Shown piece by piece: positions 18,726 through 27,096 of a stretch of 64,000 bases of DNA. The position numbers and the translations under genes were made by a program. This stretch comes from DASYKT01 sp035995185 (GTDB lineage: Bacteria; Acidobacteriota; Blastocatellia; Pyrinomonadales; Pyrinomonadaceae), in the NCBI GenBank assembly GCA_035995185.1, contig DASYKT010000014.1:33209-97208 (forward strand), given 5' to 3'. The notes beneath the pieces were generated by a model. It did no database searches. It saw only the letters and a list, made by a program, of their open reading frames with translations, and was not told where the DNA came from. How positions within the stretch are numbered: the first letter of the stretch is position 1; each line of letters begins with the position of its first letter.

Positions 18726-19059
18726 TGGATCTTCCTTTCTGTTGGCCGGGGTTATGGGTTGCCAACGATTGGTGTAAAACGCAATTCGTTTTCCTTAGAA
18801 TTAAGGGGAACGAGTCTCACCCGGGGCAGCGTTCACCCCGGGAGAACTGGTGTCAATTCTATTACTATAAGTATAACTATATACCATTGGATGCCCCCGG
18901 TAAATGAAATTCCGGTGAGAAAATATGCGGTAAACCTGGGACGCGCCGGTGTCTCGCCGGCAAGCGCGGCCTAACGCGCTAATGGCGTAATTTATAAACT
19001 GCTTTTCAGATCACCCTCCACCGTCCGTCGCTTATGTTAATATTAAATAACCGCAATTT
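18726..19059. other. Divergent promoter region with a repeat fragment
   Basis: A 334-base gap between the divergent epoxide hydrolase and YitT-family genes, so both promoters must lie here. An A/T-rich part (18850-18900) is the likeliest promoter zone. A family A/G-like fragment (GACGCGCCGGTGTCTCGCCGGC...GCGCGGCCTAACGCGC) lies at 18940-18985. No gene is recognised; a + strand frame through it is chance. Confidence 0.4.
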
Positions 19060-19923
19060 ATGAAAAACGTAGCTAGTGAGATCAAGAACAGCATCCTGAT
19101 CATTCTCGGTATTTTCTCTGCCGCGATGGGCATTGAGGGCTTTTTGCTTTCCAGCCATTTTATCGACGGCGGCGTGACCGGAATATCGATGCTCGTTTCC
19201 CAGGTGCTCGGCATCCCGCTGGCGCTTCTGCTGGTGATAATAAATCTGCCGTTCATCGTCATCGGCTATCGTCAGATCGGCGCCAAATTCGCGCTCAAGA
19301 CCTCGGCGGCGATCGTCGGCCTGGCCCTGTGTTTATTTCTCGTCAACTTTCCCGATGTCACTTCCGATAAACTTTTGACTGCCGTCTTCGGAGGTTTTTT
19401 TCTCGGCGCCGGCATCGGATTGGCAATTCGCGGCGGCGGTGTTTTGGACGGGACTGAGATCGCGGCGCTTCTCATCAGCCGTAAAAGCCACCTGCTCAAG
19501 GTGGGCGACGTCATTCTTATCCTGAATATTTTTATTTTTCTCTCGGCGGCATTTCTTCTCGGCGTCGAATCAGCGCTTTATTCCATTCTTACTTACATCG
19601 CGGCTTCAAAGACGATCGATTTTCTGGTGAACGGCGTAGAAGAATACACCGCCATTTTGATAGTTTCCACTAAAAGCCAGGACATCAAGGAAACGATCAT
19701 CGATAAGCTTCACCGCGGCGTTACCGTGCTCAAAGGTTCGGGAGGAATGGGCAGCAAGGGCGTGGTCAGCGAGGAACAATCCATCCTGTATTGCGTCGTC
19801 ACCCGGCTCGAGATAGGAACCATCAAACAGGTCGCGACCGAAATAGACCCGGCTGCGTTCATAACCACCCACTCTCTTAACGACGTCGAAGGCGGCCTGC
19901 TCAAACGGCCGGTGCTGCATTAA
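19060..19923 (+). CDS. YitT family membrane protein (DUF161 + DUF2179)
   Basis: A 287-residue integral membrane protein. Five or six helices fall within residues 10-205, including the family-typical GFLLSSHFIDGGVTGISML motif in the first hairpin and GIGLAIRGGGVLDGTEIAA in the middle. A cytoplasmic DUF2179 domain follows (about 220-275, RGVTVLKGSGGMGSKG). YitT proteins are widespread; some have been linked to transport or to sulfur/selenium metabolism, but the substrate here is unknown. It ends next to a family A repeat. Confidence 0.85.
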   Translation: MKNVASEIKNSILIILGIFSAAMGIEGFLLSSHFIDGGVTGISMLVSQVLGIPLALLLVIINLPFIVIGYRQIGAKFALKTSAAIVGLALCLFLVNFPDVTSDKLLTAVFGGFFLGAGIGLAIRGGGVLDGTEIAALLISRKSHLLKVGDVILILNIFIFLSAAFLLGVESALYSILTYIAASKTIDFLVNGVEEYTAILIVSTKSQDIKETIIDKLHRGVTVLKGSGGMGSKGVVSEEQSILYCVVTRLEIGTIKQVATEIDPAAFITTHSLNDVEGGLLKRPVLH

Positions 19924-19924
19924 C

Positions 19925-20058
19925 TATGGAGCGCGGGCATCCTGCCCGCAACGAACGCCACTTGGCGTTCGAATAAGTTTTACATCAAGATGTCTATAAA
20001 CAAAACTACTTTAGCTTGCCTGAGGCAAGCTTTGCGGGCAGGGATGCCCGTGCTCCAT
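19925..20058. repeat. Family A palindromic element
   Basis: It starts ATGGAGCGCGGGCATCCTG and ends GGGATGCCCGTGCTCCAT. Internal pairs are GAACGCCACTTGGCGTTC and AGCTTGCCTGAGGCAAGCT. The inner part differs wholly from the copies at 1365 and 30333, while the ends are shared. Confidence 0.85.
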
Positions 20059-20242
20059 AGAACTCTTAAACTATTGCCAAGCAACCCTTTTCATCGCTTT
20101 TTCTTCCAACGAATGTTATTATTTGAAACAATCGGGCCGGAACTCTCGTTTAAGCTCCAGCGCCGATTATGGCAGATAAGCCGTGTAGAAATCCAGCTTT
20201 AGGGCAATTTTATCCGGTCAGACGCGACACCAGGAGATTTTT

Positions 20243-22000
20243 GTGAAAAAACGTCTAACTCTAGCACTCTTAATACTTACTTCATTATTTACACTTCAGT
20301 TCCCGGCCGCTGCGCAGAGCACGGCGGTCAGGCAAAAGGTAGTGGCGGAAAGAGTAGCTGCGGCTGCCGATTCTAAAACTTCCAGCCCGGTCACGGCCGA
20401 GAAAATGGAAGCCGACATGGCCGAAGCCCTGACGGTGATCCAGGAAAACTATGTCAGCGGCAAGCAGCTCGATTACAACGAACTCTTTAAATCGTCGATC
20501 GAGAGCATGCTGCACCAGCTCGACCCGCACTCTAACTACTTTGACGCCAAAGAGTACGCGGAATTTCGCACTGAGCAAAATTCCCGCTACTTCGGCATCG
20601 GCGCGACGATCGGCGATCTGCGCGATCTCGGCGCGGGCGGCAGCGACAGCGTCAAGCTGGCGACCTATATCAAAGCGACTTTTGAAGAAGCCCCGGCAAA
20701 CCGTGCCGGCCTGCGTTACGGCGATAAGATCGTCGATGTCAACGGCACCTCGATGATCGGCAAACCGTTCACCGACGTGCGCAATTTTCTGCGCGGCCCG
20801 CGCGGCACCGTCGCCAAGATCACCGTCGAGCGCTACGACACCAAGAAACTGGAAACGGTCGAGATCATCCGCGATGCCGTCGCCCAGCCTTCCATTCCGG
20901 AAGCTTACATGCTCCGCCCCGGCGTGGGTTACATCGCCATGACCGGCGGTTTTAATCAAACCACCTATGGCGAATTTGTCGACGGCTACAAAAAATTAAA
21001 AGAGCAAGGGATGCAGCAGCTCGTGCTCGACCTGCGCAGTAATGGCGGCGGGCTCGTGCGCCAGGCGACCCAGGTGGCCAACACTTTCCTAAACAGCGAG
21101 CAGATCATCTTTACGCAAAAGGGACGCATTCGCGGAAGTTATGACGTGGCGAGATCCGACAACAAAGATCCCGAACAGATGCCGATGGTTGTGCTGGTAA
21201 ATCGCGGCACGGCTTCGGCCTCGGAAATTCTGGCCGGCGCGCTGCAGGACCATGACCGCGCGCTGATCGTCGGCGAAACGACCTTTGGCAAGGGCCTGGT
21301 GCAAAATCCCTTTAACCTTGATTACGGTTCGATGGTGCTGCTGACGATCGCGAAATACGAGACGCCTTCCGGCCGCCTCATCCAGCGCGATTATTCCAAC
21401 GGCGATCTTTACAGCTACTACAATATGGGCGGAACGCTGCACGACGAAAAAACGGCCGGCACAACCGGCGCCGAATCAAAGACCGACACCGGACGCCCGG
21501 TTTATTCCGGCGGCGGCATCACGCCTGATGAACCGATCAAAGCTGCCCTGCTGACCAATGAGCAGGTGCAGATCCGCACCAAGCTGCAGGACCCGGTCTT
21601 TGCTTTTTCACTTGACCTCGTCTATGGAAAAGTCCCGGGTTTTGAAAATTACCGGGTGAATAATCCGCTCGATTATCTCGGCGATGTAAAAGCGACGGAC
21701 TTCCCGGTAAATGACGCGCTCTACCAGGCGTTCAAAAAATATGCGGTGGACAAATACAAACTAGTTCCGGCCCAGGTCGATAAAGAACACGATTACGTGG
21801 GACGCGCGCTGCGCACCGAACTGGCGACCGCCACCTACGGCATGTACACCTCTTACCAGGTCGGCAACGAATTTGACAACCAGTTGAAGAAAGCGCTGGA
21901 ATCGCTTCCCCGCGCCAAAGACCTGGCACAAAAAGCCGCCGACGCATGGAAATCAAAACCAAAATCGCAAACCACCGCGCTCGATGGAACGCAGAAGTAA
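20243..22000 (+). CDS. C-terminal processing peptidase, S41 family, with PDZ domain (active type)
   Basis: A 585-residue secreted or periplasmic serine protease. A signal peptide (1-25, PAAAQ) is followed by an N-terminal helical part (50-120), a PDZ domain (about 130-205) and the S41 domain. The serine/lysine dyad is intact: Ser325 in GTASASEI and Lys350 in TFGKG. The start is GTG with CAGGAG 7 bases upstream. Relatives trim C-termini of periplasmic proteins or degrade damaged ones. The C-terminal 180 residues beyond the protease domain are an extra region seen in long CtpA/Prc-like proteins. A good terminator follows at 22022. Confidence 0.88.
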   Translation: MKKRLTLALLILTSLFTLQFPAAAQSTAVRQKVVAERVAAAADSKTSSPVTAEKMEADMAEALTVIQENYVSGKQLDYNELFKSSIESMLHQLDPHSNYFDAKEYAEFRTEQNSRYFGIGATIGDLRDLGAGGSDSVKLATYIKATFEEAPANRAGLRYGDKIVDVNGTSMIGKPFTDVRNFLRGPRGTVAKITVERYDTKKLETVEIIRDAVAQPSIPEAYMLRPGVGYIAMTGGFNQTTYGEFVDGYKKLKEQGMQQLVLDLRSNGGGLVRQATQVANTFLNSEQIIFTQKGRIRGSYDVARSDNKDPEQMPMVVLVNRGTASASEILAGALQDHDRALIVGETTFGKGLVQNPFNLDYGSMVLLTIAKYETPSGRLIQRDYSNGDLYSYYNMGGTLHDEKTAGTTGAESKTDTGRPVYSGGGITPDEPIKAALLTNEQVQIRTKLQDPVFAFSLDLVYGKVPGFENYRVNNPLDYLGDVKATDFPVNDALYQAFKKYAVDKYKLVPAQVDKEHDYVGRALRTELATATYGMYTSYQVGNEFDNQLKKALESLPRAKDLAQKAADAWKSKPKSQTTALDGTQK

Positions 22001-22021
22001 TGTTAGTAATTAACGATTAAT

Positions 22022-22052
22022 AAAAAAAGCGTCGGAAATTCCGGCGCTTTTT
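22022..22052 (+). terminator. Rho-independent terminator of the S41 peptidase gene
   Basis: AAAAAGCGTCGG and CCGGCGCTTTTT pair, with one G-T pair, around AAATT and end in a T-run. It lies 22 bases after the stop codon. As the stem is A-rich on one side and T-rich on the other, it could also serve the convergent gene at 22086. Confidence 0.75.
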
Positions 22053-22085
22053 CATTGCTGTTCATTCTCTCTCGATCAAGGGCAA

Positions 22086-22955
22086 TTAAGGAGTGAAAGG
22101 GGGCGGATTTGTTACGTCAGAAGCCTGAACGCTCATACAGGGCTTTCCTTCCAGAAGAAGCGAAGTTCCCCCGGTAAGTATTATGTAAAGCAGTATGAAA
22201 AAACTCATGTCAATTCTACTGACATCGACCTCTTCTGTTTGTGCCTGTGTTCGCTGTTCAATTATGGCATCTAATGACTGGTCGAGGCGTTTCCCGACCC
22301 AAAATTTCTCTTCGCGACCGGCAGCATCCAGCCCTTTGATCAAGTCATAGTATCTGAACATATCGTTGTTCAGGGATTTTCTGGAACAGTCATTATTGAT
22401 GACTATCCTATAGCCGGTTTCCGCCGTGGTCCCGGGGATACTGGTAATGTCGGATTGAAGTTGGATGTCAAGCATCTTTCCTTCCGGAACTCGTATTTTT
22501 GCTTTAACCCAGTGGCCCAGTGACTTAAACCTCTGGAGCTGAATCCTTTCTCCGTGCAAAAGTATCGGATCATCGGTGAGTTCTTCAATGTAGTCGGAAA
22601 CCGAAAGCTCCGCATTGCCTAAACGTAAATGGACGGCTTTAGTTGCCCAATCGGATCTTATTTCCACACTATTATGGGTGAGATAAGGTGCGCCAGCACC
22701 TTTGGACGTCAGATTAAGTATCTTGGTATTAAATGAGGTAGTTGACGTTACGGCAGCAGGCTCCCGCTGTATATCGATCTTGATCTTGCCGTTTGGCCTG
22801 GCCAGGCTTTGTTTTAGCACAGGAGGTTCGTCGGCCGGGCCATGACTGACGTCGACCAGATGACAATCATCAAAATATAACAATGCATTCCAACAATCGT
22901 CCCTCTTAAACCAAAGCGCCAGACCTTTAATAAATATCTCTACGTTAGTAGCCAT
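22086..22955 (-). CDS. Hypothetical protein
   Basis: A 289-residue protein with a good AAGGAG ribosome site before its ATG. The N-terminus (MATNVEIFIKGLALWFKRDDCWNALLYFDDCH) has no signal peptide. A hydrophobic stretch (about 250-270, MSFFILLYIILTGGTSLLL) may be one membrane segment. I do not recognise a family. The N-terminal half looks beta-rich and the region around residues 195-240 helical. It is convergent with the S41 peptidase gene. Confidence 0.65.
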   Translation of the reverse strand: MATNVEIFIKGLALWFKRDDCWNALLYFDDCHLVDVSHGPADEPPVLKQSLARPNGKIKIDIQREPAAVTSTTSFNTKILNLTSKGAGAPYLTHNSVEIRSDWATKAVHLRLGNAELSVSDYIEELTDDPILLHGERIQLQRFKSLGHWVKAKIRVPEGKMLDIQLQSDITSIPGTTAETGYRIVINNDCSRKSLNNDMFRYYDLIKGLDAAGREEKFWVGKRLDQSLDAIIEQRTQAQTEEVDVSRIDMSFFILLYIILTGGTSLLLEGKPCMSVQASDVTNPPPFTP

Positions 22956-23071
22956 AGTTCTCCTTTATTAAGTGTGAGATTAGCCCCCCTTGACACTTTG
23001 CCCTCCTTGGTCAGATTCCTCCACCATTCAAACAACGTTTAGAATTTTCCGTGATATAACAAAACCCGCGA

Positions 23072-23239
23072 TCAGCCGGCCAGGTATCTGATCAGAAAAT
23101 AGATCCCTATTCCCGCCCCGGCCAGCACCAGCACCAGCAATAAGATCAACCCTACGATCACTGCCTTAAATTTCTTGTAACGGTTAGGGTCGGGCGGTGA
23201 TAGTTGGCTTTGCGGAAAATACGGCGGCGGTCTGTTCAT
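23072..23239 (-). CDS. Short proline-rich single-helix membrane protein
   Basis: A 55-residue frame: MNRPPPYFPQSQLSPPDPNR, then two lysines, then one strong membrane helix (about residues 28-50: VIVGLILLLVLVLAGAGIGI), then a short basic tail. The proline-rich cytoplasmic head and single anchor are a common pattern for small bacterial membrane proteins. It lies 117 bases beyond the start of the hypothetical gene at 22086, on the same strand. A weak GGAAG ribosome site is present. Function unknown. Confidence 0.6.
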   Translation of the reverse strand: MNRPPPYFPQSQLSPPDPNRYKKFKAVIVGLILLLVLVLAGAGIGIYFLIRYLAG

Positions 23240-23284
23240 AGGGCTATCTTCCGATTTTTACGGGATAAAGGCAAGTGACGCAAT

Positions 23285-23545
23285 TCGAGTATGAGGTCAG
23301 AACCGGGGTGTTAATCGCGGAGCGATGGAGTGAATGTAGCCGTGGGTTTTAACCCACGGAAGTCCAGCGGACAAAAGCGCGTCGCGTGAGCGACGGATGG
23401 GACGTAAAACCAATCGTCGCGCTGCGACGTCGTTGACCATCGAATTCATACCGTGGGTTAAAACCCACGGCTACGATCAAATGACCGCTACGCGGTACAG
23501 CTCCCGATTACAACTGCAGATACCGCTCCCGGTTCTGACTTCATT
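23285..23545. repeat. Nested element: family C arms around a family D palindrome
   Basis: The outer arms are ATGAGGTCAGAACCGGGG (23290-23308) and the complementary CTCCCGGTTCTGACTTCAT (23526-23544). Inside is a family D unit bounded by GTAGCCGTGGGTTTTAACCC (from 23336) and its complement (to 23474), with GTCGCGTGAGCGAC-type hairpins between. The left part, 46 bases from 23314, is identical to the right end of the IS200-like element at 48574-48620, read in reverse. It occupies most of a 386-base gap. Confidence 0.85.
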
Positions 23546-23624
23546 CACCTGGCAGCTGATCTTCCTAAAGTCACTTCTGATGATGTGTGTTAAAATATCC
23601 CATTATTCAGGAGGTTTTATCTTA

Positions 23625-24623
23625 GTGAAAAACGCAATTCGTTTTAGTTTTTATTTCGCAGTCATTTCCCTGCTCGGGATCCTTTCCTTCCCTCATTCAC
23701 ATACCAGGGCCGCGGGTAAAAGCGCCGTGGCGGATTACGACGGCGACGGCAAGACGGATTTTGTCACCGTGCGCGCCGAAGGCGACAAACTCACGTGGTG
23801 GATCAGCTACAGCAGCGGTAAGAGTACCTCAGCGGCCTTCGGAAACAGCGGCGACCGCTTCGTCCCGGCAGATTATGACGGCGACGGCAAAACGGACATC
23901 GCTGTCTTTCGCCCTGCGACTGCTACCTTTTACATAATGCAAAGCAAGACGCAGAATGTGCGCATCGAAAAATTCGGGTTGGAAACCGACGACCCGTCTG
24001 TGGTGGCCGATTACGATGGCGACGGCAAAGCCGACCTGGCAGTGTATCGCGCGGGCCCGCCGGAAAAACCGCAGAGCCTTTTTTATTACAAACCCAGCAC
24101 CTCTACCAAAGCGGGAGATTTCACCGCCGTTGCCTGGGGGCTTTTGGGTGACGATCCCGTAGTGGGCGATTACGACGGTGACGGCAAAGCCGACCTGGCC
24201 GTGCGCCGCAGCAAAACGGGCGACGATCATTCGCTCTGGTACATCAAGCGTTCAAAGGAAGGCGATCTTGTTTCGCAATGGGGGCTCTCGAGCGACGTGG
24301 TAGCGGTGGCCGATTATGACGGCGACGGCAAGACCGACATCGCCGTGATGCGCAACAGCAACGACGGCGCCGAAAGCCGCTGGCAATTTTACGTGCTCAA
24401 TAGCGGCGACGGGCAGATGGTGGTCAAGCAGTTCGGGCTGGCTAACAAAGACCTCTGCGTGCCGGGCGATTACGACGGCGACGGTAAAGCCGATGTCGGG
24501 CTCTGGCGCAAAGCGGACGCTACTTTTTGGGTGCTCAGCAGCAACACCGCCGGCGATGTCAAAACTCTAAAATGGGGCAACGCGACCGACACGCCGGTGA
24601 GCGTGCCGCGGTCAGGAAAATGA
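23625..24623 (+). CDS. Secreted FG-GAP/VCBS repeat protein
   Basis: A 332-residue exported protein made almost wholly of FG-GAP-type beta-propeller blades. Each is marked by a calcium-binding DYDGDGKTD or DYDGDGKAD loop; at least six are visible. GTG at 23625 is chosen as start because AGGAGG lies 9 bases upstream and a signal peptide follows directly (FYFAVISLLGILSFPHSHTRAAG). An in-frame ATG at 23397 would start inside a repeat element. Such proteins are surface-exposed or secreted and often bind ligands or carbohydrates. The same blades recur at the end of the next protein. Confidence 0.85.
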   Translation: MKNAIRFSFYFAVISLLGILSFPHSHTRAAGKSAVADYDGDGKTDFVTVRAEGDKLTWWISYSSGKSTSAAFGNSGDRFVPADYDGDGKTDIAVFRPATATFYIMQSKTQNVRIEKFGLETDDPSVVADYDGDGKADLAVYRAGPPEKPQSLFYYKPSTSTKAGDFTAVAWGLLGDDPVVGDYDGDGKADLAVRRSKTGDDHSLWYIKRSKEGDLVSQWGLSSDVVAVADYDGDGKTDIAVMRNSNDGAESRWQFYVLNSGDGQMVVKQFGLANKDLCVPGDYDGDGKADVGLWRKADATFWVLSSNTAGDVKTLKWGNATDTPVSVPRSGK

Positions 24624-24639
24624 GCTTGATCGCAATACG

Positions 24640-24830
24640 TGATACGTTGCACGTAATACGCTGTACGTAATACGTGGGTTCGTTATTGTTAGTAGTCGTT
24701 GGTTCGTGATTACGCCAATTCCGGTTTGATATATGTGTTAATTCTTACGTATCGCGTATTACGTATCACGTATCACGTATCACGTATCGCGTATTACGTA
24801 TCACGTATTACGTATCACGATAAGGAGCGG
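24640..24830. repeat. ACGTATCACGT-word repeat, two arrays with a gap
   Basis: The first array (24640-24677) is a run of words such as ACGTAATACGCTGTACGTAATACGTG. The second (24750-24820) is a run of ACGTATCACGTATCACGTATCGCG words with a unit of about 10 bases. The words are self-complementary, so the two arrays can pair. The second array ends 9 bases before the ribosome site of the delta-60 gene. Confidence 0.8.
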
Positions 24831-24833
24831 GCC

Positions 24834-26975
24834 ATGAACTCAAAGAACCATCTCGCCTTTTTCGGAAACTTCCATCGTTTTCTTACAATTTTTATCGTTT
24901 GCCTTGCGGCTGCGCAGCTTCAGGTTTTTGCCGCCGGCCAGGTCCAATGGCGGATCAACCAGACGGGCACGGGCGGGGCTAACGTTGCCGGCCCGGTGCT
25001 CATACAGCCGGACGGAAAGATACTGGTCGGCGGGGCCCGGCGCGCCTTTCCTTTTGGGAGCGGATCCGATTTCGCTCTTACCAGGCTGCTTCCTTCCGGC
25101 GCACCCGACATTTCTTTTGGCATGAATGGCCAGGTGATCACCGCTTTTCCCAACTCCTCCTCGACAATCATCGCCCTGGCGCTCCAGCCCGATGGCAAGA
25201 TCGTCGCCGCCGGGCAGGTATCAAACACCACTTTTACCGCCGGTTTCGCTCGTTACAATCCTGACGGCTCACTCGATACGACTTTTAACGGCGGCGGCAA
25301 ATTTTCTCTCGGCACGTCTTCCACCGTCACTGCTGTCACCGTTTTGCCGGACGGTAAGATTCTGGCGGCGGGTTCCGGCAGCGTAAGCACGATGTCCGAC
25401 TTTATGCTTATCCGTCTGGACGCAAACGGCGCTTTCGATAACACGTTCGGCAGCGGCGGTTTTGTGGTCAGCCCGATATCAAAACAAAGCGACAATATCC
25501 TTTCAATGGCGGTCCAGCCCGACGGAAAGATCGTGGTCGCCGGTTACGCCGATTTTGGCAGCCCCGAAGGCAACACCTTTGTCGTGGTCCGCTTCCTGCC
25601 GGACGGCAACAGCGACCCTGATTTCGACCAGGACAGTTTTACCATCACCGATTTTGGCGATCCGAACGAATACGCGTCGGCCGTCGCGCTCCAGGCGGAC
25701 GGTAAGATCGTCGCCGCCGGTTTTACGGACGGCATCAATCGCCGCGCCGCGCTTGTCCGTTTTAATGCCGACGGTTCATACGACAACGGTTTTGGCACCG
25801 GCGGCAAGCTGGTGATCCCCGCCGAGACGCTATCGACTTCCAGAATTTCGGATCTCGCCATCCAGTCAAACGGCAAGATAGTTGCCGTCGGTGCCGCATC
25901 GTCGGGCACGACAGGCGGCGTACTTGTCTTGCGTTTTCTCCGTAATGGTTCGCTTGATACCTCTTTTGATGGTGACGGCATAGAGCTGCTGCCGACTTCT
26001 CCCGGCTGGCGAAATGCGGCGGCGGCGGCGGTGTCGATAGTACCGAACGGAAGTATTCGGGTGAGCGGAAATGAAAGCGCCGATAAGACCGGCGTCCAGG
26101 CTTTTACCTATAGCATCGTCGGCGACCAGCAAACCTTTGCCGATTTTGATGCTGACGGAATCACTGATCTTTCTCTTAAGGGTGTCGGTACCGGCGACTG
26201 GATCTTCCGGTTTTCGACCACCGGGATCAACCATACGATCAGCATGCATAACGTTGCGAACAGGCGGATCGTTCCGGCGGACTATGACGGCGACGGGCGC
26301 ACCGATGCCGCCGAATGGTCCACCGTCAACGGGCAATGGATCATTACCGACAGCAGCACCGGCCTGGGACGCCAGCCGATCTTTGGCGCGAACGGTGATA
26401 TTCCCGCGCCTGCTGATTTTGACGGCGACGGTAAAGCCGACCTGGCCGTCTTTCGCCCGTCGAACGGTTACTGGTACATCAACAATTCTTCGGACGGCAG
26501 TTTTTCGTTCGTGCCCTGGGGCAGCAGCGGAGACATTCCCGTGGCGGGCGATTATGACGCCGACGGCCGGTCGGACCAGGCGATCTTCCGGCGAAATGCC
26601 GCGACCGGCTTTGGCGAATGGTGGATACAATATTCGGGCGGCGGAAATTTCGTCACCGTTTTCGGCACTAACACCGATGTGCCGGTCGCGGCCGATTACA
26701 CCGGTGACGGTAAAACGGATGTCGCGGTCTGGCGGCCTTCAGATGGATTTTGGTTCATCCTGCGTTCGGAAGATTTTAATTATTACGCCGCGCCTTTTGG
26801 CCAGGCGGGTGATTTTCTGGTGCCGGGCGATTACGACGGCGACGGGCGCAGCGACATCGCGGTCTTTCGCAACAGCACGGGCATCTGGTATGAAAACCGC
26901 TCCTCAGCGGGTATTTTATTCCAGCAGTTCGGCGGCCTCGGCGACCGCCCCATCCCAGGCGCGTATATTCCGTAG
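24834..26975 (+). CDS. Secreted delta-60 repeat protein with C-terminal FG-GAP propeller
   Basis: A 713-residue protein. The ATG at 24834 is chosen because AAGGAG lies upstream and a signal peptide follows (about residues 12-36, ending VFAAG); a longer frame begins inside the repeat array. Residues about 45-430 are delta-60 repeats with the pattern xQPDGKIVAAG...F.R...DG..D..FG. Residues about 440-713 are FG-GAP blades (DFDGDGKADLAVFRPS, DYDGDGRSDIAVF) like those of the preceding gene. Such proteins are large surface or secreted products of soil bacteria with unproven function. The two genes look like a pair formed by sharing the propeller. Confidence 0.85.
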   Translation: MNSKNHLAFFGNFHRFLTIFIVCLAAAQLQVFAAGQVQWRINQTGTGGANVAGPVLIQPDGKILVGGARRAFPFGSGSDFALTRLLPSGAPDISFGMNGQVITAFPNSSSTIIALALQPDGKIVAAGQVSNTTFTAGFARYNPDGSLDTTFNGGGKFSLGTSSTVTAVTVLPDGKILAAGSGSVSTMSDFMLIRLDANGAFDNTFGSGGFVVSPISKQSDNILSMAVQPDGKIVVAGYADFGSPEGNTFVVVRFLPDGNSDPDFDQDSFTITDFGDPNEYASAVALQADGKIVAAGFTDGINRRAALVRFNADGSYDNGFGTGGKLVIPAETLSTSRISDLAIQSNGKIVAVGAASSGTTGGVLVLRFLRNGSLDTSFDGDGIELLPTSPGWRNAAAAAVSIVPNGSIRVSGNESADKTGVQAFTYSIVGDQQTFADFDADGITDLSLKGVGTGDWIFRFSTTGINHTISMHNVANRRIVPADYDGDGRTDAAEWSTVNGQWIITDSSTGLGRQPIFGANGDIPAPADFDGDGKADLAVFRPSNGYWYINNSSDGSFSFVPWGSSGDIPVAGDYDADGRSDQAIFRRNAATGFGEWWIQYSGGGNFVTVFGTNTDVPVAADYTGDGKTDVAVWRPSDGFWFILRSEDFNYYAAPFGQAGDFLVPGDYDGDGRSDIAVFRNSTGIWYENRSSAGILFQQFGGLGDRPIPGAYIP

Positions 26976-26993
26976 TATGGAGCGGGACAGACA

Positions 26994-27096
26994 ATTTTAG
27001 ATTTGGGATTTTAGATTTTGGATTTGTGAACTCACTTAATACCGAGATCACCATTAATCAACTCAAAATCCAAAATCGGCAATCCAAAATCCACAA
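26994..27096. repeat. Family H inverted repeat (GATTTTAGATTTTGGATT)
   Basis: The left arm is TTTTAGATTTGGGATTTTAGATTTTGGATTT; the right arm is the complementary CAAAATCCAAAATCGGCAATCC run. It lies between the convergent delta-60 and M28 peptidase genes and may serve both as a transcription end. This copy has no family F insert. Confidence 0.75.

Noticed and set aside
18564..18974. Long + strand frame opposite the epoxide hydrolase start
   Set aside because: It is the shadow of the real gene on the other strand and runs on into the promoter region and a repeat fragment.
19990..20202. Open frame of 70 codons on the + strand
   Set aside because: Its first third is the family A repeat (ending MPVLH), and the rest has no gene-like features or ribosome site.
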